A stretch of 64,000 bases of DNA, taken from Ignavibacterium sp. (lineage in GTDB: Bacteria > Bacteroidota > Ignavibacteria > Ignavibacteriales > Ignavibacteriaceae). This document shows, in pieces, positions 45,196 through 53,727 of this stretch. The stretch lies in contig JAVSMP010000001.1 of NCBI GenBank assembly GCA_032027145.1, positions 3,353,116 to 3,417,115 on the forward strand, written 5' to 3'. Under the pieces are notes generated by a model, which did not search any database, was not told where the DNA came from, and saw nothing but the letters and a program-made list of their open reading frames with translations. A program made the translations under genes and the position numbers. The first letter of the stretch is position 1; each line of letters opens with the position of its first letter.

Positions 45196-45981
45196 TTAGT
45201 TTTTCCGGGCAATAATCACCACAGCATTCATACTATCTTTATATTTTCTGAATGTTTCCCTCATTGCCAGGATTCTCTTCCGCTCTTTTGGATGTACAAT
45301 AATATTAAATGTTATCTTTAGAGTTCTTAATAATCCTTCATCGTCAATCATACGTTTCAATTCAAGTAAACTCATCGAATTAGTTTCTACTTTTACAATC
45401 TTGAACCCTTCATTTTCCAGAAGCTTAGACCATTCACTGATTGTTAAAGGGCGTGCATTTACTTTTATTGTCTGAGCAAGTTCCCGTTGAATAATAGATT
45501 TAGTTTCTTCGTTAAGATTATCAGGAGTTAAACCAAGTTCGTGTATGCCATATAATGCACCGGGTTTCAGAATACGGTAAGCCTCTCGTATTATTTCAGA
45601 CTTTCTATGATCAGCCTGAATTGTAAGCATTGCTTCACCATAGACTTTATCATATGAATTTTCACTTAGCGTAGAATTAGCCGCATTGCCAATTACTATT
45701 CTCCTGTCATAACCGTTCTGTCCGATAATATTTTTTCTTAAAATAGATGCTGCTTCTTCATTTAGTTCTACACCGGTATAAGACTTAGGATTTTTTCGCA
45801 ATGCAACTGAAGCTGTAAAACCTAAGCCTGGTGCAAATTCCACAATTTCATCGGTTTGCTGAATATTCAGATTATTAATAAGCTTCATTGTCAGCTCTTT
45901 ACCGCCGGGACGCAAAACTTTTTTCCCCATCTTTGCTAAAATCCAATGCCCCTGATCGAAATCTAATGTTTTATTACTCAT
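45196..45981 (-). CDS. Class I SAM-dependent methyltransferase
   Basis: A 261-residue Rossmann-fold methyltransferase. SAM-binding motif I is VEFAPGLGFTASVALRK, followed by YTGVELNEEAA (acidic residue at the end of beta 2), IVIGNAANSTLSENSYDKVYGEAML and the REAYRILKPGALYGIHEL strand. The N-terminus (ILAKMGKKVLRPGGKELTMKLI) resembles ubiquinone/menaquinone- or sterol-type methyltransferases, but the substrate cannot be stated. It lies 26 bp downstream of the flavin reductase-like gene on the same strand, so the two are probably co-transcribed. Confidence 0.82.
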   Translation of the reverse strand: MSNKTLDFDQGHWILAKMGKKVLRPGGKELTMKLINNLNIQQTDEIVEFAPGLGFTASVALRKNPKSYTGVELNEEAASILRKNIIGQNGYDRRIVIGNAANSTLSENSYDKVYGEAMLTIQADHRKSEIIREAYRILKPGALYGIHELGLTPDNLNEETKSIIQRELAQTIKVNARPLTISEWSKLLENEGFKIVKVETNSMSLLELKRMIDDEGLLRTLKITFNIIVHPKERKRILAMRETFRKYKDSMNAVVIIARKN

Positions 45982-46007
45982 AGTTTATTTACGTTTTATT
46001 TTAATTG

Positions 46008-46709
46008 TTAGCTTTTTGTTATTTGATATTCTTTAAGTATAGCTTCTTCAATGATAATTAATTCATCCGGTACATCAAGCCGCTTTAAGATCGAAAATAT
46101 GTTTTTGACAAAGTGGGATGAACCATTAATGTAGAAGTATTGTTTAGTATCTGTTATGTGCATTTTTAAAAAGTTTTCATCAATTCGTCCAAAATAAAAA
46201 CCATTGTAACGCTGCTTTGTAAAAAGATTTATATAATTCAGATTAAGCATTTCGAATAATTCGTTATGCTGAATAATATCTTCCATTGTTTTGTTAGAAT
46301 AAATCAATTTGTTACCAGCAAGATTATTTTTTCCTCTTAAGTTTCGGAAAATTGAAAGAACAGGAGTAATACCTGTTCCTGCAACAATAAATATTCCCAT
46401 CCCTTTATATTTAAAACTACCCTGTGGTTTTCCAATTCTGATTTTATCTCCAATTACCGAGTTGATAATCTTCTTAACAATCATGTTGCCGTTATTATTA
46501 TACTTGATAATAAACTCAAGATAATCAGCATCAGTTAAACCGGTGAAGCAGAATAATGTTTTTCTGTTAGCTGGATCAGATGCATCAATTGAAAGGTTTG
46601 TGAATTGCCCGGGTATAAATGAATACTTTTCAGGTCTTTCAACCTTAATACAAAAAGTATCTAATGCAGCTTGTTTAATATCTAATATCTTTACTTCAGA
46701 ATAATTCAT
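46008..46709 (-). CDS. Ferredoxin-reductase-like flavoprotein, first paralogue
   Basis: A 233-residue NAD(P)H-flavin oxidoreductase of the FNR superfamily without an attached ferredoxin domain. The FAD-binding motif appears as FIPGQFTNLSI and RKTLFCFTGL, and the NAD-binding start as FIVAGTGITPVLSIFRNL. The usual C-terminal CGPPPM is replaced by INGSSHFVKNIF, so the nucleotide site is altered. A paralogue with a normal CGPPPM is at 48614-49285. A GTG six bases upstream could also serve as start. ATG at 46709 is preferred. It could pass electrons to a heme, iron-sulfur or di-iron partner in the same block. Confidence 0.8.
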   Translation of the reverse strand: MNYSEVKILDIKQAALDTFCIKVERPEKYSFIPGQFTNLSIDASDPANRKTLFCFTGLTDADYLEFIIKYNNNGNMIVKKIINSVIGDKIRIGKPQGSFKYKGMGIFIVAGTGITPVLSIFRNLRGKNNLAGNKLIYSNKTMEDIIQHNELFEMLNLNYINLFTKQRYNGFYFGRIDENFLKMHITDTKQYFYINGSSHFVKNIFSILKRLDVPDELIIIEEAILKEYQITKS

Positions 46710-46942
46710 ATTCACAAATCAACTTTTACTGATTCCAGTTATTAATAAAAAGCTGCTGATACCATTATCAAATTAATTGGAGTTTGGTTTCTTCTTTTTT
46801 CTGAATGGAATAATAATGCACGCAAATACATTTGTACATATATGCTCAAGACACTAAGCTGCTTTTTAGTTTTAACTTTAATAATTCTGATATTTTTTTT
46901 TATTTCAATGCTTTGCAACTGACAAAAAAATTAAACATTGAA

Positions 46943-47287
46943 TTATCTTGCAGCAGGAATTTTCTCTATCTCATCCATTGCAATATTGGCATGTGCATAA
47001 GCCGCACCCGATCGCATTTCAGCAGCAACCCAAACAGCTTCCATTATTTCTTCTTTTGTTGCTCCTTTTCTGATTGCTTGTCTGCTGTGTGATCTTATGC
47101 AGTATGGACATTGAGTAACGTGTGCGACAGCAACTGCTATAAGCTGTTTAGTTTTTTCAGATAATGCACCTTCTTCAAAAACAGTTTTGCTGAAATTCTT
47201 CCAGGCTTCAAGATTCTTAGTTGCATAAGCAGCTTTTTTATCAGCCAGTTCCTGAGTAGCTAACGGATATAAATTTTTTTCATCCAT
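46943..47287 (-). CDS. AhpD-like/carboxymuconolactone decarboxylase family protein
   Basis: A 114-residue helical protein with the AhpD-type redox motif HVTQCPYCIRSHSRQA (CxxC followed by His) and a GATKEEIMEAVWVAAEMRSGAAYAH helix. AhpD-like proteins are small disulfide reductases or peroxide-handling partners. Two longer relatives are encoded at 49335 and 50362. It stands between the two flavin reductase paralogues, downstream of a small membrane protein. Its natural substrate is unknown. Confidence 0.87.
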   Translation of the reverse strand: MDEKNLYPLATQELADKKAAYATKNLEAWKNFSKTVFEEGALSEKTKQLIAVAVAHVTQCPYCIRSHSRQAIRKGATKEEIMEAVWVAAEMRSGAAYAHANIAMDEIEKIPAAR

Positions 47288-47361
47288 GATTTAACCTCAA
47301 TTAAGTAGTCTTTTTATTTATAAACAGATAAGATAAAAATGAAACAGATTCAATCTTATTT

Positions 47362-47847
47362 TTAGATAATTCCGTGAGCAGCATTAATCATTAAAAGAAA
47401 TATTATTGTTAAAATAGTTAATCCAACTCTCGGAACAATCTTCATTTTTAAATGTACTTCTTCCAGCTTCTGATTATCACCCTGTTTACCCTGCATTATT
47501 TTTTTTGATAATTTCTCTTCAAGGAAAAAGTGAAAAAGTGTTAATAAGATACCAAGTGAGCTTCCAATCAAAATCGAAATTCCCCATCTGCCATACAGTA
47601 ATGCTTCAAAATTTCCGCTGGTGAGATAATAAACTAATATTAAACCTGTTAACACAACTGTTGCAGAGAATATAGACGCAAGCTTAAATATTTTTGGGAA
47701 TATTGATTTTATAACCTGTCTTCTTAAATCGCCTTCAAGTTTAGATAATGTGGGTTGAATTACAAAATTAATAACCATTACCAATCCAAGCCAAAGAGCA
47801 GCAGCCAGTATATGAATTGCGCGTATTATTGTATAAAGCTCAGACAT
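47362..47847 (-). CDS. CopD/DUF2269-like four-helix membrane protein
   Basis: A 161-residue integral membrane protein. The first helix IIRAIHILAAALWLGLVMVINFVIQP carries a His in the position seen in CopD-like proteins. LASIFSATVVLTGLILVYYL, ISILIGSSLGILLTLFHFFLEE and VGLTILTIIFLLMINAAHGI follow. It is distantly related to the protein at 20553-21020. The gene is 104 bp downstream of the second TTGACTTAAGTCA palindrome and leads the AhpD-like gene, so nitrosative or redox-stress control is likely. Confidence 0.68.
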   Translation of the reverse strand: MSELYTIIRAIHILAAALWLGLVMVINFVIQPTLSKLEGDLRRQVIKSIFPKIFKLASIFSATVVLTGLILVYYLTSGNFEALLYGRWGISILIGSSLGILLTLFHFFLEEKLSKKIMQGKQGDNQKLEEVHLKMKIVPRVGLTILTIIFLLMINAAHGII

Positions 47848-48220
47848 AATCTTTCTCGTTTCATACTTCTCAGCGTTTATCTAAAATATTTTTATACATA
47901 ATCTTAAAATTTAATTAAGGCAAAATATCTTTCATTTAAAATGTTTACCATGACTTAAGTCAGAATTAGTCATTTAATAAGCTGCACAGGATCAGCAGTT
48001 AACCAGATTCATTTTGTACTCAAATATCAGATAGTATTAAATTGGATATTATTGTTAACTGAGGCTCCGAAATCTGATTTTATAATTTTGAAATAATTAA
48101 GTGAGAAGAATCCGGTAAGTCTGTTTTCAAATAATTCTTAAGGAATGAAATCGGCTGATATACAACACGACAAACAGATTGTTCTATGTTTTCAAATTAA
48201 CAATCGTATCACAAATACAA
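47848..48220. other. 373-bp intergenic region with an operator palindrome
   Basis: AT-rich DNA upstream of the CopD/DUF2269-like gene. It contains TGACTTAAGTCA at 47951 and otherwise nothing recognisable. The DUF488 gene ends at 48221 on the same strand. Confidence 0.6.
47951..47962. promoter_or_regulatory. TTGACTTAAGTCA palindrome 2 (Crp/Fnr-type operator)
   Basis: TGACTTAAGTCA with flanking CA/GA, 104 bp upstream of the start codon of the small membrane protein at 47362-47847. It matches the dyads at 42220 and 56869 exactly over 12 bp. Distance to the start allows a promoter with the site near -40 and a leader of about 60 bases. Confidence 0.6.
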
Positions 48221-48577
48221 TCAGTTGTACTTATCAGACAATATCAGCTTTTGCAATATAACAGCATTGTTTCTAACAGTATCTTTATAGGAATAAACCA
48301 GAGTTATAGTACCTTTTTCCTTTTCAAGATTTTTGATTTGCACAAGTAATTCCTTTTTATTCTTTATTTCAGCAAGGAATTTCTTTCTGAAAGAATCCCA
48401 TTCATCAGGATTCTGGTGAAACCATTTTCGCAGTTCGGTACTTGGTGCAATATCTTTAAGCCAAAGATCTAATTTTGCTTCAGCTTTGGTTATACCTCTT
48501 GGCCATAATCTGTCAATTAAGATTCTGAATCCATCAGCTTTAGATGGTTTATCGTAAGCTCTTTTAATTTGTATCAT
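48221..48577 (-). CDS. DUF488 family protein
   Basis: A 118-residue protein of the DUF488 family: [33 protein letters not shown] at the N-terminus, [23 protein letters not shown] in the middle and [22 protein letters not shown] at the end. The fold is small alpha/beta, and biochemical function is unknown. Members often sit near redox or stress genes. It follows the flavin reductase gene at 48614 by 36 bp on the same strand and is probably in that operon. Confidence 0.88.
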   Translation of the reverse strand: MIQIKRAYDKPSKADGFRILIDRLWPRGITKAEAKLDLWLKDIAPSTELRKWFHQNPDEWDSFRKKFLAEIKNKKELLVQIKNLEKEKGTITLVYSYKDTVRNNAVILQKLILSDKYN

Positions 48578-48613
48578 ATAGAATTACAAAGAATAATTGA
48601 AATTCATTACAGA

Positions 48614-49285
48614 CTATAAAGCTTCTATTACAATTCTGCTTTTATCAACCTTTAGATTATCAAATATTTTTCCAACAGCATTCATCATCGGCGGAGGTCC
48701 GCAGAGATAGAACATTTTATTAAAGTCATCTATATTTGATTTAAGAAACTGTTCAGTTACAAACCCTGAGGCATACTTTCCGCTCTTATCATCTGAAAGA
48801 ATATTGATAAAATTCTTTCCAAGAATCTTTTCAAATTCATCTTTATGGATTATATCTGATTCTGTTTTATTAGCAAAGATAAGTTTATTGCTGCCAATCA
48901 TTTTTTTGCTATAAAGATCTCTTAATATCGCAATAAACGGAGTAACTCCTGCACCGCCGGCAAGAAATATTCCTTCACCTTTATAGCTGATAGCACCCCA
49001 AGGATCACTGACAATCAGTTCGTCACCTTCAACTAATTTTCCTATTTCTTTAGTAACTCCATCATGATCAGTATAACTCTTGATAGTAAACTCAAGATAA
49101 TCCCAATCATTTAATGCTGTAAATGTGAATGATCTTTTTTGATCAACAAACCCAGGTTTGTTAATTGCAACATCAGCAGCTTGTCCCGGAACAAATCTAA
49201 ATCCTGCAGGTTTCTCTAATCTATATGATCTTACGTCGTGTGTTAATCTTGTAATTTTCAGAATTTTTAATTTATGATCTTCCAT
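48614..49285 (-). CDS. Ferredoxin-reductase-like flavoprotein, second paralogue
   Basis: A 223-residue FNR-superfamily flavoprotein. FVPGQAADVAI and KRSFTFTALNDWDYLEFTIKSY bind the flavin, GEGIFLAGGAGVTPFIAILRDL starts the NAD(P) domain and YLCGPPPMMNAVGKIF is the intact C-terminal motif. It lacks a 2Fe-2S domain. It is homologous over its whole length to 46008-46709, which has lost CGPPPM. It is likely an electron donor for NO- or peroxide-handling proteins in the block. The ATG at 49285 follows a GGAGAAAA-type site. Confidence 0.88.
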   Translation of the reverse strand: MEDHKLKILKITRLTHDVRSYRLEKPAGFRFVPGQAADVAINKPGFVDQKRSFTFTALNDWDYLEFTIKSYTDHDGVTKEIGKLVEGDELIVSDPWGAISYKGEGIFLAGGAGVTPFIAILRDLYSKKMIGSNKLIFANKTESDIIHKDEFEKILGKNFINILSDDKSGKYASGFVTEQFLKSNIDDFNKMFYLCGPPPMMNAVGKIFDNLKVDKSRIVIEAL

Positions 49286-49334
49286 TTTTCTCCTAACAGT
49301 TAATGGTTTAGAACAGATTTATTTATGAATTATT

Positions 49335-49796
49335 TTATTTACCGGACTTCCGGTTTGACACATAGTGTCCGGCTTCAGATTCAAATCCAACTGCCAAACG
49401 ATTCCAGCCATTAATTACAACAATAGCAAGAGTTAATTCGACTATCTGTTCATTTGAAAAATGTTTTTTTAAATCACTAAATTGTTTTTCAGGTGCACCT
49501 TTTGAAGAAATTTCTGTAAGTGATTCGCACCATGCAAGTGCAGCTCTTTCTTGTTCAGAATAAAAGGGAGCTTCCCTCCAAGCAGCCAACACATGCAGTC
49601 TTTGTTCAGTCTCACCGATTGCGATTGCATCCTTTGTATGCATGTCTAAACAATAAGCGCATCCGTTAATTTGAGATGCCCTAATTTTTATAAGTTCAAT
49701 CAGTTTATGATCAAGAGAGCTTTTATCTGTAAATCCTTGTACAGCCATCATAGCTTTTAATGCTTCAGGTGAAGTTTTAGCCCAGTCTAATCTCAT
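49335..49796 (-). CDS. AhpD-like/carboxymuconolactone decarboxylase family protein (alkylhydroperoxidase domain)
   Basis: About 153 residues. The conserved block LIELIKIRASQINGCAYCLDMHTKDAIAIGE holds the CxxC and His of AhpD-like redox proteins, and LTLAIVVINGWNRLAVGFESEAGHY closes the domain. The start ATG at 49796 is preceded by AAAGGAGATTAAAG, an excellent ribosome site, so a longer in-frame extension to 49844 is unlikely. A close tandem paralogue lies at 50362-50823 with a cupin gene between. Confidence 0.9.
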   Translation of the reverse strand: MRLDWAKTSPEALKAMMAVQGFTDKSSLDHKLIELIKIRASQINGCAYCLDMHTKDAIAIGETEQRLHVLAAWREAPFYSEQERAALAWCESLTEISSKGAPEKQFSDLKKHFSNEQIVELTLAIVVINGWNRLAVGFESEAGHYVSNRKSGK

Positions 49797-49865
49797 CTTT
49801 AATCTCCTTTCAAATAAATATCCTTTGCAATAACATCTTATCACAAATTTTAAAATTATCCGTAA

Positions 49866-50246
49866 TTATTTCGGCTGAATTATGGTCAGCAAAAATATTG
49901 AATCTTCTTTCGCAACAACATCATGACTAATTGTTTCATCAAGAACGATAAAGCCATCCTTTGTTAAATTTATACTGCTTTCACCAGCAATGAACTTTAT
50001 ATTTCCTGATATTACAAATAATGTTATTGGTCCTTCAACTTTATGTTTATTTAATGCAGCACCTTTACGCAATGAAATCAATACAACTCTTATTTCAGAA
50101 CTTTTTTGAAGTGTGATAGCATTGCGGTCTCCTTTCTCAAATTTTGATTCTGCTTTAAGTTTTTTAATTTCTTTATCAAGTGAGAAGAATAATAAGGGAC
50201 CTGTTAAAGCCCTTTCTTTAAGTGATGGTCTTCTATTTGCAGCCAT
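49866..50246 (-). CDS. Small cupin-fold protein
   Basis: A 126-residue protein. A basic N-terminal 45 residues (NRRPSLKERALTGPLLFFSL) is followed by a cupin domain: LISLRKGAALNKHKVEGPITLFVISGNIKFIAG and DGFIVLDETISHDVVAKEDSIFLLTI. Only some metal-ligand His residues are present (H74 and H107 or thereabouts), so metal binding may be weak. It lies between the two AhpD-like paralogues on one strand. A weak palindrome TTACTTAAGTTA lies 88 bp upstream. Confidence 0.8.
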   Translation of the reverse strand: MAANRRPSLKERALTGPLLFFSLDKEIKKLKAESKFEKGDRNAITLQKSSEIRVVLISLRKGAALNKHKVEGPITLFVISGNIKFIAGESSINLTKDGFIVLDETISHDVVAKEDSIFLLTIIQPK

Positions 50247-50333
50247 TTTTTTATTCCCTATGATTGTTTAATAATTACATTTTAATCTAACAGTATAGAG
50301 TTGAATTATCATTGAGTTGAATCACAATACAAA

Positions 50334-50345
50334 TTACTTAAGTTA
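50334..50345. promoter_or_regulatory. Degenerate relative of the TGACTTAAGTCA operator
   Basis: TTACTTAAGTTA keeps the central ACTTAAGT of the palindrome found at 42220, 47951 and 56869, with both outer G/C pairs changed symmetrically. It lies 88 bp upstream of the cupin gene at 49866-50246. It could be a weak site, or chance in AT-rich DNA. Confidence 0.3.
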
Positions 50346-50361
50346 CATCAAGTTGTAATGG

Positions 50362-50823
50362 TCACTTGGCTTTTCTGCGGTGCGAAACATAATACCCGAC
50401 ATCAGAATGGAAGGAGACTGCAAGCCTGTTCCAACCATTAATTGCAACAATTGCAAGAGTCAGGGCTACAATCTCTTTATCTGTAAAATGCTTTTGTAAA
50501 TTTTTATAAAGATTTTTCGGAGCACCTTTTGAAGAAAGCTCAGTCAGAGATTCGCACCAGGCTAAAGCAGCTTTTTCTTTTTCGGAATAGAATTGACATT
50601 CTCTCCAGGCAGCTACAACATATAATCTTTGTTCGCTTTCTCCGATTGCAATCGCATCTTTTGTGTGCATTTCCAAACAATGTGCACAACCGTTTATTTG
50701 TGATGCCCTGATCTTTAATAGCTCAAGTAATTTTGGTTCAAGACTGCTTTTATGCACAAACTTCTCAAGCTCAAGCATAGAATGATAACCATCAGGCGAT
50801 GTTTTATACCAATCAATTCTCAT
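50362..50823 (-). CDS. AhpD-like/carboxymuconolactone decarboxylase family protein, tandem paralogue
   Basis: About 153 residues, collinear with the protein at 49335-49796: LLELLKIRASQINGCAHCLEMHTKDAIAIGE with CxxC and His, and LTLAIVAINGWNRLAVSFHSDVGYY at the end. The two copies clearly arose by duplication. ATG at 50823 (MRIDWYKTSPDGY) matches the paralogue's start and is chosen over an in-frame TTG 18 bases upstream. It follows the Ric gene on the same strand and may protect against reactive nitrogen or oxygen species together with it. Confidence 0.9.
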   Translation of the reverse strand: MRIDWYKTSPDGYHSMLELEKFVHKSSLEPKLLELLKIRASQINGCAHCLEMHTKDAIAIGESEQRLYVVAAWRECQFYSEKEKAALAWCESLTELSSKGAPKNLYKNLQKHFTDKEIVALTLAIVAINGWNRLAVSFHSDVGYYVSHRRKAK

Positions 50824-50891
50824 ACACAATCTTTCGTACAACTTTCTGACTGCTTTTGAAACCGTGTTGCTTCAATAAATCTTATCTATGA

Positions 50892-51623
50892 TTACACTGT
50901 TTCATTTATCTTCTTTTCAAGTTCAATAGTGCCGGGGAAAAGAATATTGTTTTCTAAATGAATGTGCATATATAAATCTTCTTCAAACTCTTTTAATAAA
51001 GAAAAAGTTACATTATAAGTACTGCAGCCATCCGGAGGTGTAGTATAATTATCTGTTAACGCAGCTATCTGTTTAAAACGCACACCTTCGTTCTCATGTT
51101 CAGATATCATAGTCTGAACAATTGTAGAAACTGAGCCTGGTTTCTTATTTCTATCAGCATCGTTATTTTCACTTAGTTTTACAAGCGCCTTAATCTTGGG
51201 AAATAACATCAACTCTTCTTTTTTCATATGCTGTGCAAGTTCACCAGCACCCTGAGTAAATAATTCTGTAATCTTAAAAAGCTCCGGATGATTATTTCCA
51301 TGAACTCTGCATAGTTTATCAAGGTATGCTTTTATTTCCGGTGACCGTTGTTCAATGTAGCGGTGGTGTTTCTTTTCAATATAATCTGCAAGTAAATCCA
51401 AAGGCCAGGATTGAAAATCAACCGTTGGCTTCTGATTAGAATTAATTACTGAATTTAATTCTTCAGTAAGCAAATCAACATTAATCTTTTTAGCTTCACA
51501 CACTTCACCAAAACTTTTATGCCCGTTGCAGCAGAAATCAATCTTGTATTTATTAAAAATAGTTGCAGTACGAAAATCATCTGCGACTATGCTGCCAATA
51601 GATTTTGATAAGTAATTATTCAT
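50892..51623 (-). CDS. ric: Iron-sulfur cluster repair di-iron protein (RIC/YtfE/ScdA)
   Basis: A 243-residue protein. The N-terminal DUF542 domain has SIGSIVADDFRTATIFNKYKIDFCCNG with the paired Cys typical of ScdA. The C-terminal hemerythrin-like bundle supplies di-iron ligands in DLLADYIEKKHHRYIEQRSPEI, CRVHGNNHPEL, HMKKEELMLFPKI, SEHENEG and HIHLENNILFPGTI. RIC proteins repair clusters damaged by NO or peroxide. It is a hallmark gene of nitrosative-stress regulons and supports reading the whole 41-57 kb block in that way. It is 13 bp downstream of a cupin gene. Confidence 0.95.
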   Translation of the reverse strand: MNNYLSKSIGSIVADDFRTATIFNKYKIDFCCNGHKSFGEVCEAKKINVDLLTEELNSVINSNQKPTVDFQSWPLDLLADYIEKKHHRYIEQRSPEIKAYLDKLCRVHGNNHPELFKITELFTQGAGELAQHMKKEELMLFPKIKALVKLSENNDADRNKKPGSVSTIVQTMISEHENEGVRFKQIAALTDNYTTPPDGCSTYNVTFSLLKEFEEDLYMHIHLENNILFPGTIELEKKINETV

Positions 51624-51636
51624 TATTGTTTCCTTT

Positions 51637-51942
51637 TTAATTTATAAATTCAATTTGTGATTCAATATCCATAATAACGACTGCTTTAAAACTGCTTAGT
51701 ATAGTCAGTTTATGTTTTGCACCAGCAGGAATTATAAACACATCATCTTTTTTAAGGTTGTAATTTTCATTATTAATTTCAAAAATTGCTTCGCCCTCCT
51801 GAACAATCACAACTGCTTCCTTTGTACTGATATGATCAGGCATACCCATTCCGGCTTCACCTGTAACACGTAATACTTTATGCTGTTCCTTTTTGTCCAG
51901 TAAAATTAATTTAGGTAATACTTTTTCCTGTATTGTATCCAT
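51637..51942 (-). CDS. Small cupin protein next to ric
   Basis: A 101-residue cupin: LRVTGEAGMGMPDHISTKEAVVIVQEGEAIFEINNENYNL is motif 1 and DDVFIIPAGAKHKLTILSSF is motif 2, with His and Glu ligands. It lies immediately upstream of ric, so the two are co-transcribed. It resembles the cupin at 41684-41998 in size and layout. The ligand is unknown. A 125-bp gap separates it from the NDH-2-like gene. Confidence 0.83.
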   Translation of the reverse strand: MDTIQEKVLPKLILLDKKEQHKVLRVTGEAGMGMPDHISTKEAVVIVQEGEAIFEINNENYNLKKDDVFIIPAGAKHKLTILSSFKAVVIMDIESQIEFIN

Positions 51943-52067
51943 TTTATCTTGTAATATTTTTTTAATATGCTCGTTATACTTTTTATTTAAGCTGGCTTTG
52001 TTTTAATAGTTTATTAAATAAAGCTGCAATCTACATTAGATATCCAGGCAGGTTTATTATTTATCAA

Positions 52068-53471
52068 TTAGTATCTTATCCAATTACGACTCTCTTTCCT
52101 CAAAAGAAAAACATGTTTTTCCTTGATCGCAGCTTTTAGAAGGTTTGCCAGAAAACCTACAAATGTTACTTTCTTAATAAGCGGTAAAGCCAGCCAGCCA
52201 ACAGCCAGATGTCTGCCCAAACTAACAACTTCACCCATTACCTTAGGAAGATATTGCTCCTTATGTTTATTGGTTACTTCTGATAATATATTTTTAGCAA
52301 CCAAACGACCTTGCTGCAAAGCAAATTGTGCCGCTGCTGGAACAGGTTTATTTGTAACCGGATTTATTGCATTGGCGCTGTCACCTATTGCATATATCTG
52401 CTTATCATCTTTGGACTGTAAAAATTCATTAACCATTACTTTGCCTGCAAGCCCGGTTTGCAGCCCGCTGTTTCTTAACAAATCAGATACTCTTATTCCA
52501 CCTGTCCAAATAAAGTTGCCAGATTGAATAACAGTTCCATCAGAAAGCATTATCTGATTACTTGTTCGCTTTATTATTTTAGCGCCCTTTAAAATACTTA
52601 TACCTTTTTCGAGTAGTTTTTTCTCTACTCGTTCAGAAAATTCTTTATCCATAAACGGCACCAACCGCTCTGCTGCTTCAATAATTATTATTTCAACTTC
52701 ACTTTTGTTAATCCCGAAGTTGGTTACACATTTAGAAGTGTGGTCTGCCAATTCACCTGCAAATTCAACTCCTGAAAGACCGCCGCCGCCGATAACAAAT
52801 CTTAAATTTTCTTTTCTTTTTAATTCATCCTCCTTAGATGCAGTTGAAGCACAAATTTTTGAAATGTGCTCATAAATTAAATCTGCATCATGTAAAGTCT
52901 GCAGAGCAAATGAATTTTCTTTCATACCCGGGATGTTGTAAAAATTAATCTTGCTTCCGATTGCAATTACCAAAAATTCAAATATCAGTTTTTCTTCTTC
53001 AGTATTATCTGAGATATGAATAATTCTATTCTTAACATCTATAAAATTTACTTCACCCAGATGAAATCTTATATTCTTATTTTTTAATATTCTATCTAAC
53101 GGAATAGTAACATCAGTGTTACGCACTGCTGCTTCGTGCAATTGTGTTTTTAATGTATGATATGGATTTTTATCAATCAGATGAATTTTATAATTGTCAG
53201 ATTTTCTGAAAAATTTTTCCAGCCTTAGTGCTGCTGTAAGCCCGCCATATCCTGCACCGATTATTACAATATTCTTTTTTAGCTGCATAGCAGACCGATC
53301 ATTTAATGCTGGTAATAAAGATTCACTTTCTGAATGATTTTGAAAAGGAAAAATCTTTGTAAACATTTCCTTGTAGTGTTCTCTTGCAAAGATATCGTCA
53401 TAATCTTTGTATTCGATTAACATAAAATCGTCTAAAATCTTTTCAATATTTTCTTCTAACAAATCTGACAT
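52068..53471 (-). CDS. NDH-2-like FAD/NAD-dependent oxidoreductase
   Basis: A 467-residue flavoprotein with an unusual 70-residue N-terminal extension before the FAD-binding GAGYGGLTAALRLEKF motif. Downstream are RFVIGGGGLSGVEFAGELADH for NADH, GNFIWTGGIRVSDLL and YAIGDSANAINPVTNKPVPAAAQFALQQG for the second FAD contact, and a hydrophobic C-terminal region (VGWLALPLIKKVTFVGFLANLLKAA) consistent with membrane association. It is probably a type II NADH:quinone oxidoreductase. It ends the operon DUF2249, oxidase-like, MIP18, oxidase-like, ferredoxin, NDH-2, so it may specifically feed that system. Confidence 0.88.
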   Translation of the reverse strand: MSDLLEENIEKILDDFMLIEYKDYDDIFAREHYKEMFTKIFPFQNHSESESLLPALNDRSAMQLKKNIVIIGAGYGGLTAALRLEKFFRKSDNYKIHLIDKNPYHTLKTQLHEAAVRNTDVTIPLDRILKNKNIRFHLGEVNFIDVKNRIIHISDNTEEEKLIFEFLVIAIGSKINFYNIPGMKENSFALQTLHDADLIYEHISKICASTASKEDELKRKENLRFVIGGGGLSGVEFAGELADHTSKCVTNFGINKSEVEIIIIEAAERLVPFMDKEFSERVEKKLLEKGISILKGAKIIKRTSNQIMLSDGTVIQSGNFIWTGGIRVSDLLRNSGLQTGLAGKVMVNEFLQSKDDKQIYAIGDSANAINPVTNKPVPAAAQFALQQGRLVAKNILSEVTNKHKEQYLPKVMGEVVSLGRHLAVGWLALPLIKKVTFVGFLANLLKAAIKEKHVFLLRKESRNWIRY

Positions 53472-53484
53472 TTTAATTCAAAGT

Positions 53485-53727
53485 TCAAATAAAATTATTA
53501 TTTACCTTTATAGCATCCATTGGACAAACAGAGATACATTTTATTTCTTCTAATTCTGCACATTCATTGCATAGTTCAGGTAAGATAAAATAATGCTCGG
53601 TTGATAATGGTTGAAACTTATTATTATAGAAATGTCCGGAACCGTTTGCTATAAATATTGCTGATTCAGGGCATTCGGATGCACAAGCAGCACAGTTTAT
53701 ACAATCATCATTAATTATCATTGACAT
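53485..53727 (-). CDS. Small two-cluster ferredoxin
   Basis: An 80-residue 4Fe-4S protein. The first motif is CINCAACASECPESAI and the second CNECAELEEIKCISVCPMDAI. The second has a longer insertion, as in YfhL/Chromatium-type ferredoxins. The start ATG at 53727 follows AGGAGAAAGGTTTTA, and its A overlaps the last base of the stop codon of the upstream gene. It is likely an electron carrier between the NDH-2-like flavoprotein and the membrane proteins of the cluster. Confidence 0.87.
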   Translation of the reverse strand: MSMIINDDCINCAACASECPESAIFIANGSGHFYNNKFQPLSTEHYFILPELCNECAELEEIKCISVCPMDAIKVNNNFI

